NCBI RefSeq assembly: GCF_004216715.1 | Contig: NZ_SGXG01000001.1 | Coordinates: 3,394,501-3,458,500 of the forward strand | Source: Cecembia calidifontis | GTDB taxonomy: Bacteria; Bacteroidota; Bacteroidia; Cytophagales; Cyclobacteriaceae | DNA length: 64,000 nucleotides | Direction: 5' to 3' | Part shown: in pieces, positions 18,266-27,028 of the stretch | Position numbering within the stretch: position 1 is the stretch's first letter | How the letters are laid out: each line of letters starts with the position of its first letter | Translations under genes and position numbers: made by a program | Notes under the pieces: generated by a model | Seen by the model: the letters and a program-made list of their open reading frames with translations, nothing else | Database searches by the model: none | What the model was told of the DNA's origin: nothing

Positions 18266-18724
18266 TTAACCGTTATTTTCTGTTTCTTCCATTACTTTCG
18301 GAACAAGCAACAAATTCATTTTTTCAGCTATTTCCTGAATTTCAGCGTACATTATCTTTTGGTATTCCAAATGTTCGGCATCCGAAAAAGGCTTCATAGG
18401 GTTGTGTACGTGGTATTTTCTGTGCTCTCCTTCATGCTCGTGGTCATGATCGTGGTCATGGGAATGCTCAAATCCGGGAACTTCAATGATGTCCTTGTCC
18501 CAAATTTTCAACTCTTCTTTTATTTCAGCATAATCAATTCCAGCTTCTTTTAGGGATTTTTCTAAATCCATGATTTCCTCACGGACATCCAAGGATTTTT
18601 GATGAATCTTATTAGCTTCTCTGAGTTCTGCAGTTATTTCCCGGTGTTCGTGCTTATGACCCGAACAAAAAGTAAACAAAGCCAAAGTAAATACAAGCAG
18701 GGATGGTAAGATAAGTTTCCTCAT
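18266..18724 (-). CDS. Histidine-rich lipoprotein, probable zinc binder
   Basis: 152 residues. A lipoprotein signal ends TFCSG (Cys20), followed directly by HKHEH. Near residue 92 an SHDHDHDHEHEGEH run gives a dense metal-binding loop, flanked by helical charged segments. It lies downstream of a ZnuD-like receptor gene and a lipoprotein gene on the same strand. A terminator sits between it and the receptor pair, so it may be partly independently expressed. The likely role is binding or buffering zinc at the envelope. The metal is inference. Confidence 0.65.
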   Translation of the reverse strand: MRKLILPSLLVFTLALFTFCSGHKHEHREITAELREANKIHQKSLDVREEIMDLEKSLKEAGIDYAEIKEELKIWDKDIIEVPGFEHSHDHDHDHEHEGEHRKYHVHNPMKPFSDAEHLEYQKIMYAEIQEIAEKMNLLLVPKVMEETENNG

Positions 18725-18755
18725 AATTGTTTAGTTTTTCCTGACCAAATATAAA

Positions 18756-18783
18756 AAAAGGCTGTCATTTCTGGCAGCCTTTT
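18756..18783 (-). terminator. Terminator downstream of the receptor/lipoprotein pair
   Basis: AAAAGGCTG (18756-18764) pairs with CAGCCTTTT (18775-18783) around a 10-base loop. On the minus strand it follows the stop of the 18789-19400 gene by five bases and ends in a T-tract. Confidence 0.75.
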
Positions 18784-18788
18784 ACAAA

Positions 18789-19400
18789 TTATGGGGTCAA
18801 CACCAATGGGAATGTAATATCAAGGTCTGTTTCGCCTCCTGCCTGAACGAAGTTCTGCCAATTTGGATTATTTGCACCTGGGAAGCTTTTGTTAAGATCA
18901 TGACGTAATATTAATCTGAACTGTGCATTATTAAATCCAGGTGCAGAAGACACTTGCACATAGCCTTTCAGACCAATCGGGTTTCCATTTTTGTCTTCAT
19001 CGGCATAAATGTAATTTAGAACTGGGGAACCGATGAAGGCTGTTCCCAAAAAGAAGAACTGATGTTCATCTGCCTCTTCCAGAATCTCTTCTGTAATGTC
19101 TTCATTTTCAATACTGTTAAAAAGGTCAATTTCCAACAAATACCTTTTTCCTATGCCCAATTGAATGGTCTGAATCGTAGGATTATTTCCTAATTCAAGA
19201 CCCTGAGGGTCAAAGGCTTTAAATTCAACAGGATTCCCAACCGGGTTGTTGTTGTTATCTACTTCGGTGAAAGCCAAGGTTACATCGGTGATGATCTCCT
19301 GTTCTTTTTCAATTTCAGGATCATCACTTGTACAACCGCCCATTACAAACACAAAAGTGATCAACAATACGAATAGGAAACTGTAATTAAGGTTTTTCAT
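18789..19400 (-). CDS. Receptor-associated lipoprotein
   Basis: 203 residues with a lipoprotein signal ending VMGGC (Cys22) and a beta-rich body. It begins with TLAFTEVDNNNNPVG, a pattern seen in small lipoproteins next to Bacteroidota TonB receptors. Database names for such proteins vary and the function is unproven. It is 21 bases downstream of the receptor gene, so it is almost certainly cotranscribed and probably works as a surface or periplasmic partner of that receptor. Confidence 0.6.
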   Translation of the reverse strand: MKNLNYSFLFVLLITFVFVMGGCTSDDPEIEKEQEIITDVTLAFTEVDNNNNPVGNPVEFKAFDPQGLELGNNPTIQTIQLGIGKRYLLEIDLFNSIENEDITEEILEEADEHQFFFLGTAFIGSPVLNYIYADEDKNGNPIGLKGYVQVSSAPGFNNAQFRLILRHDLNKSFPGANNPNWQNFVQAGGETDLDITFPLVLTP

Positions 19401-19421
19401 AGTAATTGATTTTTAATTGGT

Positions 19422-21725
19422 TTAAAATTCATAATTAAGTTTGATGAACAGGTTTCGGCCTATTTCATCTGTGAAATACCGGAATCGGTTCATGTAATCT
19501 CTATAAGACTGGTCAAATAAATTTTGGACCTGTATTCCCAGGTTCAGTTTGTTGTCTTTGATTGGGAATGCTTTACTAAGACCCAAATTCCAAAGTGCAT
19601 AGGCATGGGGTGCAGGTGCAAAATCAAAATCAGGTTCCCTATTCTGACGGGCTACAAAAAGATTGCTGACAGTGACTTTTGGGCCTGAACTTTTAGGGTT
19701 TTTTAGGAAAATGAATGTTAGCCCATTTTCTGTTCTGTCTGCAGGTATAAAGGGGAGAAATCCTTCATTGATCAGGTCATTGGCCCTGATCAGAGAACTT
19801 CTGGAAAAAAATTCCAAGGCCTCAGTAATTTGCCATTTGGCACTCAGGTCTGCACCATAAAGCAAGGCATCGGTTTGCAGGTATTCAAATACATTGAAAG
19901 TTCCCCTCAAAGAGACAAACTGTTCTTCTCTTGGACTCAGGTAGATGAAATTATTGATTTTATTAAAGTAGGCTGTAAGTTCTGCTGTGAAATTTCCTTT
20001 TTCAAAATTGATTGAATTGAGCCATTTATAAGATTCCTCACTGACAAATTCAGGATTTCCCAATTCAATAGCAGCCAAACCATGGTGAAGACCCTGACTG
20101 AATAGTTCATTGACATTGGGAGGCCTCCAGGCAGTGGCAATATTGGTGCTGAATGTCCAGTTCCTGTCAAAGGTATATACTCCTCCTAAAAAAGAACTGA
20201 AGTTCCGGAAGTCGAGGTTATATTGTTCCAGCTCCCTGTTGACAAACCTGGCAGATTGAAGATTTCTGAAGTCATACCTTAGTCCTCCTTCCACTTCAAT
20301 CGGTCCTTTGGTGAATTTTTCTATGGCATAGAATCCAAGGTTCCACATGTCAAAGTTGGGAATCAACGGGGTAACCCCTGTTCCTGGGATATTGGAGTTT
20401 GCCTGTTGCATAAGGCTCATTCCAATAGAACCATCCCAATTTTTACCTGTCTGATGGGCGAAACTAAAATCGAGGGTATTGGTAAACAACTCCATGTCCA
20501 AAGAGGGCCTGTTGTTTAATTCTCCTCTTCTTCGGTCAAATTCCTGCCTATGGTTTCTTTGAAAGGCATATTGTAAATTGAGTTTTGCCCCTTCATGCAA
20601 ATGATAATGCGCTTTTAGTTTGAACAATTGATGATCTACCTCTTGCTTGGGATTGTTGATACGGTAAGAAAATACAGCATCTCGAAAAGGCCTTCCATTT
20701 TCAATAATGCTTTCAAGATCGCTTAGGTTTCCTGTGTGAGAATCGCTTAATATGCCAATGGTAGACTGGAAATGGCTAAAGTAAGCCTCGGCACCAAGCC
20801 TACTGCTGCTGTATCCAAGGGCCCCGGAAAAATTAAATTCTCTTACTCCGGTATTGTCCAACATATAACCTGGAGTTTGAATGTTGCCGGCAATTTTGGA
20901 GGAAGTCTGAAACCTGTAGCCCAAGCCCCTTATTTTGTTGGAACCTCCCTGAACCATTGCCGCAGCATTGAGCCCGCGCCCATTGGAAAAACCTATCAAA
21001 TCAAATTCTCCAGAGAATTCCGGTTTCAAGGGCAGGGGAGCGGGATTTACTAAAATTACTCCTCCCATGGCTTCAGGGCCAAATCGAACTGTTTCAGCGC
21101 CTTTAACAACAGCAATCTCTTTGGCTAAAAATGGATCTATTTCAGGAGCGTGCTCTGCGCCCCATTGTTGTCCTTCCAGTCTTACCCCATTGTTCATAAT
21201 GAGTATCCTGTTGCTATGAAGGCCATGGATTACGGGTTTTTGTATACTTTGGCCAGAAGAATAAGAGGTTATTCCAGGAATTTTCCTTAGCATTTCTCCT
21301 AGATTTTGCCCTCTGCTTTCCCTTAAAAACTCTCCATAAATACTGGATATGGCATTTGAGGTCAGCAAAGCATCCTGATGGCCGTGGATTTCTACTCCTT
21401 CTAACCGTAAATCTTCAGCAGCTAATCTAATGGTATAGTTGATATTGGTTCTTATTTCCAATGTGTCCAGATGCTCTTTGTGGCCGAGATATTGTGTTTT
21501 TAATATAACTTTTCCATGACATATACCCTGAATACGAAAATTCCCCTGCTGATCACTTATAGCACCTTTTTCTTCCGTAATTAACCAAATATAGGCACCT
21601 TCTATAGGTTCATTGTTTTCTAAATGAACTACTTTACCCCTCAAAATCAAATTGCATGGTTGTTGAGAAAATACAGGTTGGATGAAGGTAAGGTAAAAGA
21701 TGACTGAAAGTATAATCCTTTTCAT
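19422..21725 (-). CDS. TonB-dependent receptor, ZnuD-like, probable zinc uptake
   Basis: 767 residues: signal peptide (to about residue 20), a carboxypeptidase-regulatory-like domain (about 25-105), the plug (about 125-230, including GMLRKIPGITSYSSG-type and GPEAMGGVILV segments), and a 22-strand barrel ending in YEF. It moves substrate across the outer membrane using TonB energy. Overall layout and a histidine-rich region (VEIHGH, HAPEIDP, YHLHEG) resemble ZnuD-type zinc receptors. A Zur-like palindrome upstream and the His-rich lipoprotein nearby support zinc, but the ligand is inferred. Confidence 0.8.
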   Translation of the reverse strand: MKRIILSVIFYLTFIQPVFSQQPCNLILRGKVVHLENNEPIEGAYIWLITEEKGAISDQQGNFRIQGICHGKVILKTQYLGHKEHLDTLEIRTNINYTIRLAAEDLRLEGVEIHGHQDALLTSNAISSIYGEFLRESRGQNLGEMLRKIPGITSYSSGQSIQKPVIHGLHSNRILIMNNGVRLEGQQWGAEHAPEIDPFLAKEIAVVKGAETVRFGPEAMGGVILVNPAPLPLKPEFSGEFDLIGFSNGRGLNAAAMVQGGSNKIRGLGYRFQTSSKIAGNIQTPGYMLDNTGVREFNFSGALGYSSSRLGAEAYFSHFQSTIGILSDSHTGNLSDLESIIENGRPFRDAVFSYRINNPKQEVDHQLFKLKAHYHLHEGAKLNLQYAFQRNHRQEFDRRRGELNNRPSLDMELFTNTLDFSFAHQTGKNWDGSIGMSLMQQANSNIPGTGVTPLIPNFDMWNLGFYAIEKFTKGPIEVEGGLRYDFRNLQSARFVNRELEQYNLDFRNFSSFLGGVYTFDRNWTFSTNIATAWRPPNVNELFSQGLHHGLAAIELGNPEFVSEESYKWLNSINFEKGNFTAELTAYFNKINNFIYLSPREEQFVSLRGTFNVFEYLQTDALLYGADLSAKWQITEALEFFSRSSLIRANDLINEGFLPFIPADRTENGLTFIFLKNPKSSGPKVTVSNLFVARQNREPDFDFAPAPHAYALWNLGLSKAFPIKDNKLNLGIQVQNLFDQSYRDYMNRFRYFTDEIGRNLFIKLNYEF

Positions 21726-21779
21726 TTTTGAAACTATGTTGCAAATATAAGCCGGTGAAATGAAAAACAGAAGGCTTTT

Positions 21780-21794
21780 TGCAACTTTGTTACA
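21780..21794 (-). promoter_or_regulatory. Candidate Zur-like operator
   Basis: TGCAACTTTGTTACA is a 15-base near-palindrome (TGCAAC-3-GTTACA, one mismatch), 55 bases upstream of the receptor start. A further GTTGCA half-site lies at 21738-21743. Fur-family zinc repressors bind similar palindromes, but the exact Zur consensus for this lineage is not known to me. Confidence 0.4.
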
Positions 21795-21898
21795 TTTTTA
21801 TTTGAAACGGATTAAAATGTTTTTCCCCTACCTATTTTAGTTTTATTTATAAGCTTTTCAAACTTTCAATTTTTTTGAGGGGCATACTCTGAAAAATA

Positions 21899-21949
21899 AT
21901 CTAAAAAATAATTTAGATGGGGTATTGCAAAATTTAAAATTTTAAATTT
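21899..21949. repeat. AT-rich palindromes upstream of the subtilase gene
   Basis: ATCTAAA (21899-21905) is mirrored by TTTAGAT (21912-21918), and a perfect 20-base palindrome centred between 21939 and 21940 follows. Both lie within the divergent spacer between the receptor and the subtilase gene. They may be operators, but AT-rich DNA makes chance palindromes likely. Confidence 0.35.
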
Positions 21950-22006
21950 GATTACAACCTCCATATATTATTTGTATGTATGTTTAACCACTAATCTTAC
22001 TTACTC

Positions 22007-23233
22007 ATGTTCAAAAAAATTTACCGTTTTATTGGAAAACCAGCAGTTGTTGGGGGATTGGCTTTAGCTTTTATCACGTTTGCCTGTCAGGAAAATCAGG
22101 AAACACCTACAATGGAATTGGAGGAACAATTTATCCGCTATCAAAATGGGGATGTCATTCCCGGAAGTTTTATTGTAGTGCTTAATCCTGAAGGAATTAC
22201 TTTCAGAAAAGATGGAAGTTATGAAGGTAATCAGGCTGCATTGAGAACAGCAGCAAACAGTTTATTGGCCAAGTACCGGATTTCGGAGGAAAAGTTAGGG
22301 TTTGTTTACGGAACTGTTTTAGATGGTTTTTCTGTAAGGCTTAGTTCAGAGGAATTTGAAGTTTTAAAAAATGATCCTGCCGTTAAATACATAGAAAAGG
22401 ACAGGGTAATTTCCATAGCTCAAGGAAACCGACCTGGAGGTGGCGGAGGCGGTGGTGGTTCCACTGGTCAAGTTATACCATGGGGTATTACAAGAGTTGG
22501 AGGTTTTGTTAATTACACAGGTAATAATGTCGCTTGGGTTTTGGATACAGGCATAGAATTGACCCATCCTGATCTCAATGTTAGTACTTCAAATGGTTTT
22601 ACGGCATTCACCTCCGGTAGGGATGCAAATTTCAATGACCTCAACGGTCATGGTACCCACGTTGCTGGTACTATTGCAGCCATTAATAACAATATTGGGG
22701 TAGTTGGTGTCGCTGCAGGTGCGCCGGTTGTTCCAGTAAAAGTTCTTGATTCAAGGGGTTCCGGATCCTATTCAGGAGTTATAGCAGGAGTTAACTGGGT
22801 TGGCGCTAGAGGTACATCGGGTGATGTAGCCAATATGTCTTTGGGAGGTCCAATTTCCCAAGCTTTGGACGATGCGGTATTGGCCGCTTCCAATAATGGA
22901 ATCAAATTTGTGTTGGCGGCTGGAAACAGTAGTACGAATGCCAATAACTCTTCTCCTGCGAGAGTAAATGGACCAAATATCTGGACAATTTCTGCCATGA
23001 ACAGTTCAGATGTTTTTGCTTCTTTTTCCAATTTTGGAAATCCGCCGGTGGATTATTGTGCTCCTGGTGTTAGTATCAATTCTACTTGGTTGAAAGGGGG
23101 GTATAATTCCATTAGCGGAACTTCCATGGCTTCTCCTCATGCAGCAGGAGTGCTTTTACTGGGCAATGCCAAAACATCAGGATTTGTTCAAAATGATCCT
23201 GACGGAAATCCTGATCCGATTATCAGTAGATAG
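22007..23233 (+). CDS. S8 family serine peptidase (proteinase-K-like subtilase)
   Basis: 408 residues. A signal segment ends FITFAC, compatible with a lipoprotein. An inhibitor-I9-type propeptide (about 50-130) is followed by a glycine-rich linker and the subtilase domain. The triad is visible: Asp180 in VLDTG, His215 in GHGTHVAG and Ser373 in GTSMASPH, with oxyanion Asn in AAGNSS. It should be an exported endopeptidase that matures by cleaving its propeptide. It is a single gene with a long upstream spacer and a terminator that overlaps the stop of the convergent DUF3820 gene. Confidence 0.92.
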   Translation: MFKKIYRFIGKPAVVGGLALAFITFACQENQETPTMELEEQFIRYQNGDVIPGSFIVVLNPEGITFRKDGSYEGNQAALRTAANSLLAKYRISEEKLGFVYGTVLDGFSVRLSSEEFEVLKNDPAVKYIEKDRVISIAQGNRPGGGGGGGGSTGQVIPWGITRVGGFVNYTGNNVAWVLDTGIELTHPDLNVSTSNGFTAFTSGRDANFNDLNGHGTHVAGTIAAINNNIGVVGVAAGAPVVPVKVLDSRGSGSYSGVIAGVNWVGARGTSGDVANMSLGGPISQALDDAVLAASNNGIKFVLAAGNSSTNANNSSPARVNGPNIWTISAMNSSDVFASFSNFGNPPVDYCAPGVSINSTWLKGGYNSISGTSMASPHAAGVLLLGNAKTSGFVQNDPDGNPDPIISR

Positions 23234-23257
23234 ATAAGAATAATTGAGTTTGATTAA

Positions 23258-23290
23258 AAAAGGTTGTCTGAGATTTTTGGACAACCTTTT
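23258..23290. terminator. Strong terminator after the subtilase gene
   Basis: AAAAGGTTGTC (23258-23268) pairs perfectly with GACAACCTTTT (23280-23290), followed by a T-rich run. The stop codon of the convergent DUF3820 gene lies at its right edge. Confidence 0.88.
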
Positions 23291-23508
23291 TATTTTTTTA
23301 ATTTCTTCAGGTCAGCCAAAATTCCTTCAAGTCCATTGATCCTTATTTCATAAAGAGTACTCAACCACATGCCCAATTTTCCCTCAGGAAATCCTTGCCT
23401 ATGCATCCAAACAAGGTAATATTCCGGAATATCGCAAAGCAGCCGGCCCTTATATTTTCCATAAGGCATCGTCTTGGTGACTAAATCCATTAGAATTTCC
23501 CTATCCAT
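23290..23508 (-). CDS. DUF3820 family protein
   Basis: 72 residues, matching DUF3820 over its whole length: TMPYGKYKGRLLCDIPEYYLVWMHRQGFP. Members are small cytoplasmic proteins, some fused to nucleases or exonucleases, and the function is not established. Its stop codon overlaps the subtilase terminator, so the same hairpin probably ends both transcripts. Confidence 0.85.
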   Translation of the reverse strand: MDREILMDLVTKTMPYGKYKGRLLCDIPEYYLVWMHRQGFPEGKLGMWLSTLYEIRINGLEGILADLKKLKK

Positions 23509-23553
23509 ATTTCAAAGTAAGTCATAATTTAGCAGGTTATAAATAGGTAAACC

Positions 23554-24906
23554 ATGAAAAAACTGACGTTTTCAGCATTGCTTTTCTTTTTCTTTTCGCC
23601 TTTATGCATTTCTCAAAATCTCTCAGGTACATGGGAGGGAGAATTACAGGTAATGGGACAAAGCCTTCCTTTGGTGTTCAATTTTAAGGAAGTAAATAAT
23701 GATTGGAGTGGTAGCATGGACAGTCCTAAACAGGGGGCGAAGGGGATAGGACTCTCCAAAATTTTGTTTGATGGATTGATGCTTCATTTTGAAGTGGGAG
23801 ATGGGGTAATTGTGTATGATGGGCTTTTTGTGGGTGAAACAATCCAGGGTACATTCAAACAATCCGGAATGGACCTTCCCCTAGACTTAAAAAGATCACC
23901 GGAAGGTAATGCTAAGGAAAAAGAAGTCAAAAGGCCACAAAAACCCCAGTCTCCATATAACTATGAAGTTCATTATACAGGTTTTTCCAATCAAATTGGG
24001 AATCATTTAAAGGGGACCATAACCAAACCCTTTGGGAATGGACCTTTCCCTGCGGTTATTTTAGTCAGCGGTTCGGGTCCCCAAAACCGAAATTCAGAGA
24101 TTTTCGGTCATGAACCCTTTTTGGTAATGGCTGATTATTTCACCCAAAATGGCATAGTGGTTTTGCGTTACGATGAAAGAGGGGTAGGGGAATCGGAAGG
24201 TGAATTTTCCAGTGCTACTTCCGAAGATTTTTTCAAAGATGCTCAAGAGGGAATCAGGCATTTGAAATCCTTTGATTTTGTAGATACAGAAAGAATAGGA
24301 ATGATCGGCCACAGTGAAGGAGGGCTCATCGCTTGGATGATGGCTGCGGAAGCTGATAATTTGGGCCTTCAATTTGCTGTTTCTTTGGCTGGACCTGTGG
24401 TTCCGATTCCAAGCTTGATGGAAAAACAAACGGAAGATGTTTCAAGATCAGCGGGAAACCCAAAAGAATTGGTGGAGCAACAAGTTAGGATAAATTCCCG
24501 CTATTATCAGATGATCATTGACAGCCGGGATCTTAATGATGCAAAATCCAAAGTGAAAGCACTGGTTAATGAAGAGATTGCAACTTATGACCTTTCTCCG
24601 GAATTGAAACAGCAACAGATCAATTCCTTGGTTCCCGCTTTGGAAAAAAGCCTAAATCCCTGGTTTTTTAATTTTATCCGGACCAATCCGGAGCTTTATA
24701 TTCAACAGATTCAAATTCCGGTATTTGCTGCCTTTGGTGGAAAAGATGTTCAGGTAAATGCAGCCCAAAATGGGAATCGCCTATTGGAGCTTTTTCCTGA
24801 CTTCGACACTGGGACACCCAAAATCAAAAACCGAACATTTTTGCGAGTTTTTGTTGACTTTCGTTCAAAAATAGGGTCTTTCTCAGCTTTTTACCTGAAG
24901 ATTTGA
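23554..24906 (+). pseudogene. Alpha/beta hydrolase, 5' part, broken by an IS1634-family insertion
   Basis: Codons 1-414 are intact hydrolase: signal peptide, a beta-rich N-terminal domain, then an alpha/beta-hydrolase core with GSGPQNRN, nucleophile Ser254 in GHSEGG and Asp398 in GGKDVQVN. At 24796 the reading frame enters the IS and gains 36 foreign residues before stopping at 24906. The catalytic histidine (NHLF, codon 431 of the restored gene) is lost, so the product is probably inactive. Removing the IS and one direct-repeat copy restores an uninterrupted 468-residue protein. No other damage is seen, so the insertion looks recent. Confidence 0.9.
24432..24795 (+). repeat. Left copy of 364-bp direct repeat (giant target duplication)
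   Basis: This segment recurs as 26450-26813 with the same 2018-base offset at both ends and no difference that I could find by reading. It abuts the left inverted repeat of the IS exactly. IS1634 of Mycoplasma mycoides is known to make very long, variable target duplications, so this fits the family. Confidence 0.95.
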
Positions 24907-26449
24907 GCTGTATTTCAACAGTGTAAATCCCTTTTGCTATTTCTATGGCTTTCTGAGGAGAAAGTTTTGGTCCTTTTTCCAATTACTGCCTTTCCAGTTC
25001 CTTAAACACTTTGTAAGCGACGAATGCGATGCTTATATGTGCTTCGATCCTGCGTTGTTTATAATGGAAAACAGGCCTGACTTTGATTTCATTTTTGGTT
25101 ATCCTGAAGGCCTTTTCTATTTTCCAAAGGTTGTTGTAATTCTCAATGACCTCGTCTTTGTCAAGGTTTGTGTTGGTAATATACCCTTTGAGACCGTCCC
25201 ATTTCCCATCCTGTTCAAACTTTTCAATATCAAGGGCAATCTTTACCTCCCCTTCCATTTTAAGATACTTGTTATAGCCCCTGTTGTTGATGTGGCTTTT
25301 GTTGAGCTTTCCTGATTTTAACTGTTTCTCGAGCTTTTTAAGACCTTTCTCCCTGTTGATCCTGTCTTTTTTGGCTCTTCTGTCTGAATAACTGACAACC
25401 ATTCTGAGCCCGTCCTCCCAATCCAGCAGCCTGCTCTCGCCGTTTTCAAGTTCAAAAGCCAATATCCTCTCTTTACTTTTATCAGGGGAAGCTTTCAGCC
25501 TTGCTCCCAGAATAAACTCGTAACCGTTGTCCCGTAACTCTTTTACATTGCTTTTTGACAGTAAACCTGAATCGGCAACAACAATCGGAGCAGGTAAGCT
25601 ATACTTCTTTCTAAAAGCTTCTATCACAGGGATCATCGTATGCCCTTCAAACTTGTTTCCCTCAAAAATCTCATAAGCCAGAGGATATCCCTCTAGTCCA
25701 ACCAGCAGACCCAAAACAATCTGTGGATTTTGATGCTTTCCCTCCTTGGAAAAACCACTCTTTCTAAGATCATCTTCATGATCCACTTCAAAATAAAGCG
25801 TAGTAACATCATAGAAAACGATATTGATACTCCCTCCGAGTATTCTCTTGGTATTTTCAAAGCTGATCAGCTGGACCGTTTCCTTATAGTTGTTGTAAAG
25901 CTTGTCCATGTACCTGTAAAGGTCCTGAACCTGGAATTCGAGGCCGTGGTAGGTGAGCAGGTAATCACAGGTTTTAAGCTTGCTGGCAGGAAAACAGATC
26001 CTGGAATATACCAGCCACCTGAAGATATCATCTTGGATTGCGCTGAACCCAATATCATTGAAAATCCTGTCCAAAAGCAGCTCGGTACCTGAAACAGTGA
26101 TGTTTTCAACACTTTCCAGAACAGAATCGGCAATCCGTTCTTCATCACTGAAGGGGATTTCAAGTGCTCCTTTATGGTTTTTTATCCATTCCTCCCCAAG
26201 AATAAAAAGTCTTTCAACCTCAGATCGATCAGAACTGCTTCCGATCGTTTTTACAACCTTGCTTTTACCTTTGATCTTCTCAATTACCTGAACACTGATC
26301 TTGCCACTTTTATTGGGTTTTCTCCGAACAAACATGCCTAAAAGTACAAAAAACCACCCCGGGACACCCAAATTGAGAATCTGAAAATTATAATGATCTA
26401 TATTTCAATACTTTATGTAAAAATGGGACTGACGACTGTCGAAGTCAGG
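24796..26449. mobile_element. IS1634-family insertion sequence, 1654 bp, complete
   Basis: It is bounded by perfect 13-base inverted repeats CCTGACTTCGACA (24796-24808) and its complement at 26437-26449, and carries one transposase on the minus strand. A second internal motif, GGGACACCCAAA, occurs in the same orientation near both ends (24811 and 26361). The flanks are a 364-base direct repeat. The element looks intact and potentially active. Confidence 0.93.
24983..26335 (-). CDS. IS1634-family DDE transposase
   Basis: 450 residues from ATG 26335. The upstream start at 26371 adds twelve hydrophobic residues read from the IS end and is less likely. Catalytic landmarks: the first Asp in FYDVTTLYFE, the second in VVADSGLLSK, and the glutamate region NLWKIEKAFRITKNEIKVRP, matching the Y-(2)-R-(3)-E-type signature of IS4-like transposases. 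Length fits IS1634. No frameshift is visible. Confidence 0.93.
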   Translation of the reverse strand: MFVRRKPNKSGKISVQVIEKIKGKSKVVKTIGSSSDRSEVERLFILGEEWIKNHKGALEIPFSDEERIADSVLESVENITVSGTELLLDRIFNDIGFSAIQDDIFRWLVYSRICFPASKLKTCDYLLTYHGLEFQVQDLYRYMDKLYNNYKETVQLISFENTKRILGGSINIVFYDVTTLYFEVDHEDDLRKSGFSKEGKHQNPQIVLGLLVGLEGYPLAYEIFEGNKFEGHTMIPVIEAFRKKYSLPAPIVVADSGLLSKSNVKELRDNGYEFILGARLKASPDKSKERILAFELENGESRLLDWEDGLRMVVSYSDRRAKKDRINREKGLKKLEKQLKSGKLNKSHINNRGYNKYLKMEGEVKIALDIEKFEQDGKWDGLKGYITNTNLDKDEVIENYNNLWKIEKAFRITKNEIKVRPVFHYKQRRIEAHISIAFVAYKVFKELERQ

Positions 26450-26813
26450 GGAAGATGTTTCAAGATCAGCGGGAAACCCAAAAGAATTGGTGGAGCAACA
26501 AGTTAGGATAAATTCCCGCTATTATCAGATGATCATTGACAGCCGGGATCTTAATGATGCAAAATCCAAAGTGAAAGCACTGGTTAATGAAGAGATTGCA
26601 ACTTATGACCTTTCTCCGGAATTGAAACAGCAACAGATCAATTCCTTGGTTCCCGCTTTGGAAAAAAGCCTAAATCCCTGGTTTTTTAATTTTATCCGGA
26701 CCAATCCGGAGCTTTATATTCAACAGATTCAAATTCCGGTATTTGCTGCCTTTGGTGGAAAAGATGTTCAGGTAAATGCAGCCCAAAATGGGAATCGCCT
26801 ATTGGAGCTTTTT
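26450..26813 (+). repeat. Right copy of 364-bp direct repeat
   Basis: Second copy of 24432-24795. It begins immediately after the right inverted repeat and ends where the unique 3' end of the hydrolase gene resumes with AAAGGAAAGG. Confidence 0.95.
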
Positions 26814-26978
26814 AAAGGAAAGGAAGAATTACTGGAACTCAAAGTTTATCCTGAACTCAACCATCTTTTTCAAAAAGCAAAAACTGGTGCTGTCGCTGAG
26901 TATGCTGAAATTGAAGAAACCTTCAATGTTAAGGTTCTTGGGGATATGGCAAATTTTATTTTAGGTCTAAAAAAATAA
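26450..26978 (+). pseudogene. Alpha/beta hydrolase, 3' part
   Basis: The frame is open through the repeat copy and on to a stop at 26978. Codons 415-468 of the original gene are found only here, including His431 of the triad. A GTG at 26487 could start a 163-residue product with no nucleophile, so it should be non-functional. It has no promoter of its own unless the IS supplies one. Confidence 0.88.
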
Positions 26979-27028
26979 TCAAAAGACTATGGGGAAATCA
27001 GAAATAAATTTCCCCATAGCTTCTGGAT

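Noticed and set aside
21930..21949. 20-base perfect palindrome as a specific operator
   Set aside because: It consists only of A and T in AT-rich DNA, where such palindromes arise by chance; listed only as a weak repeat.
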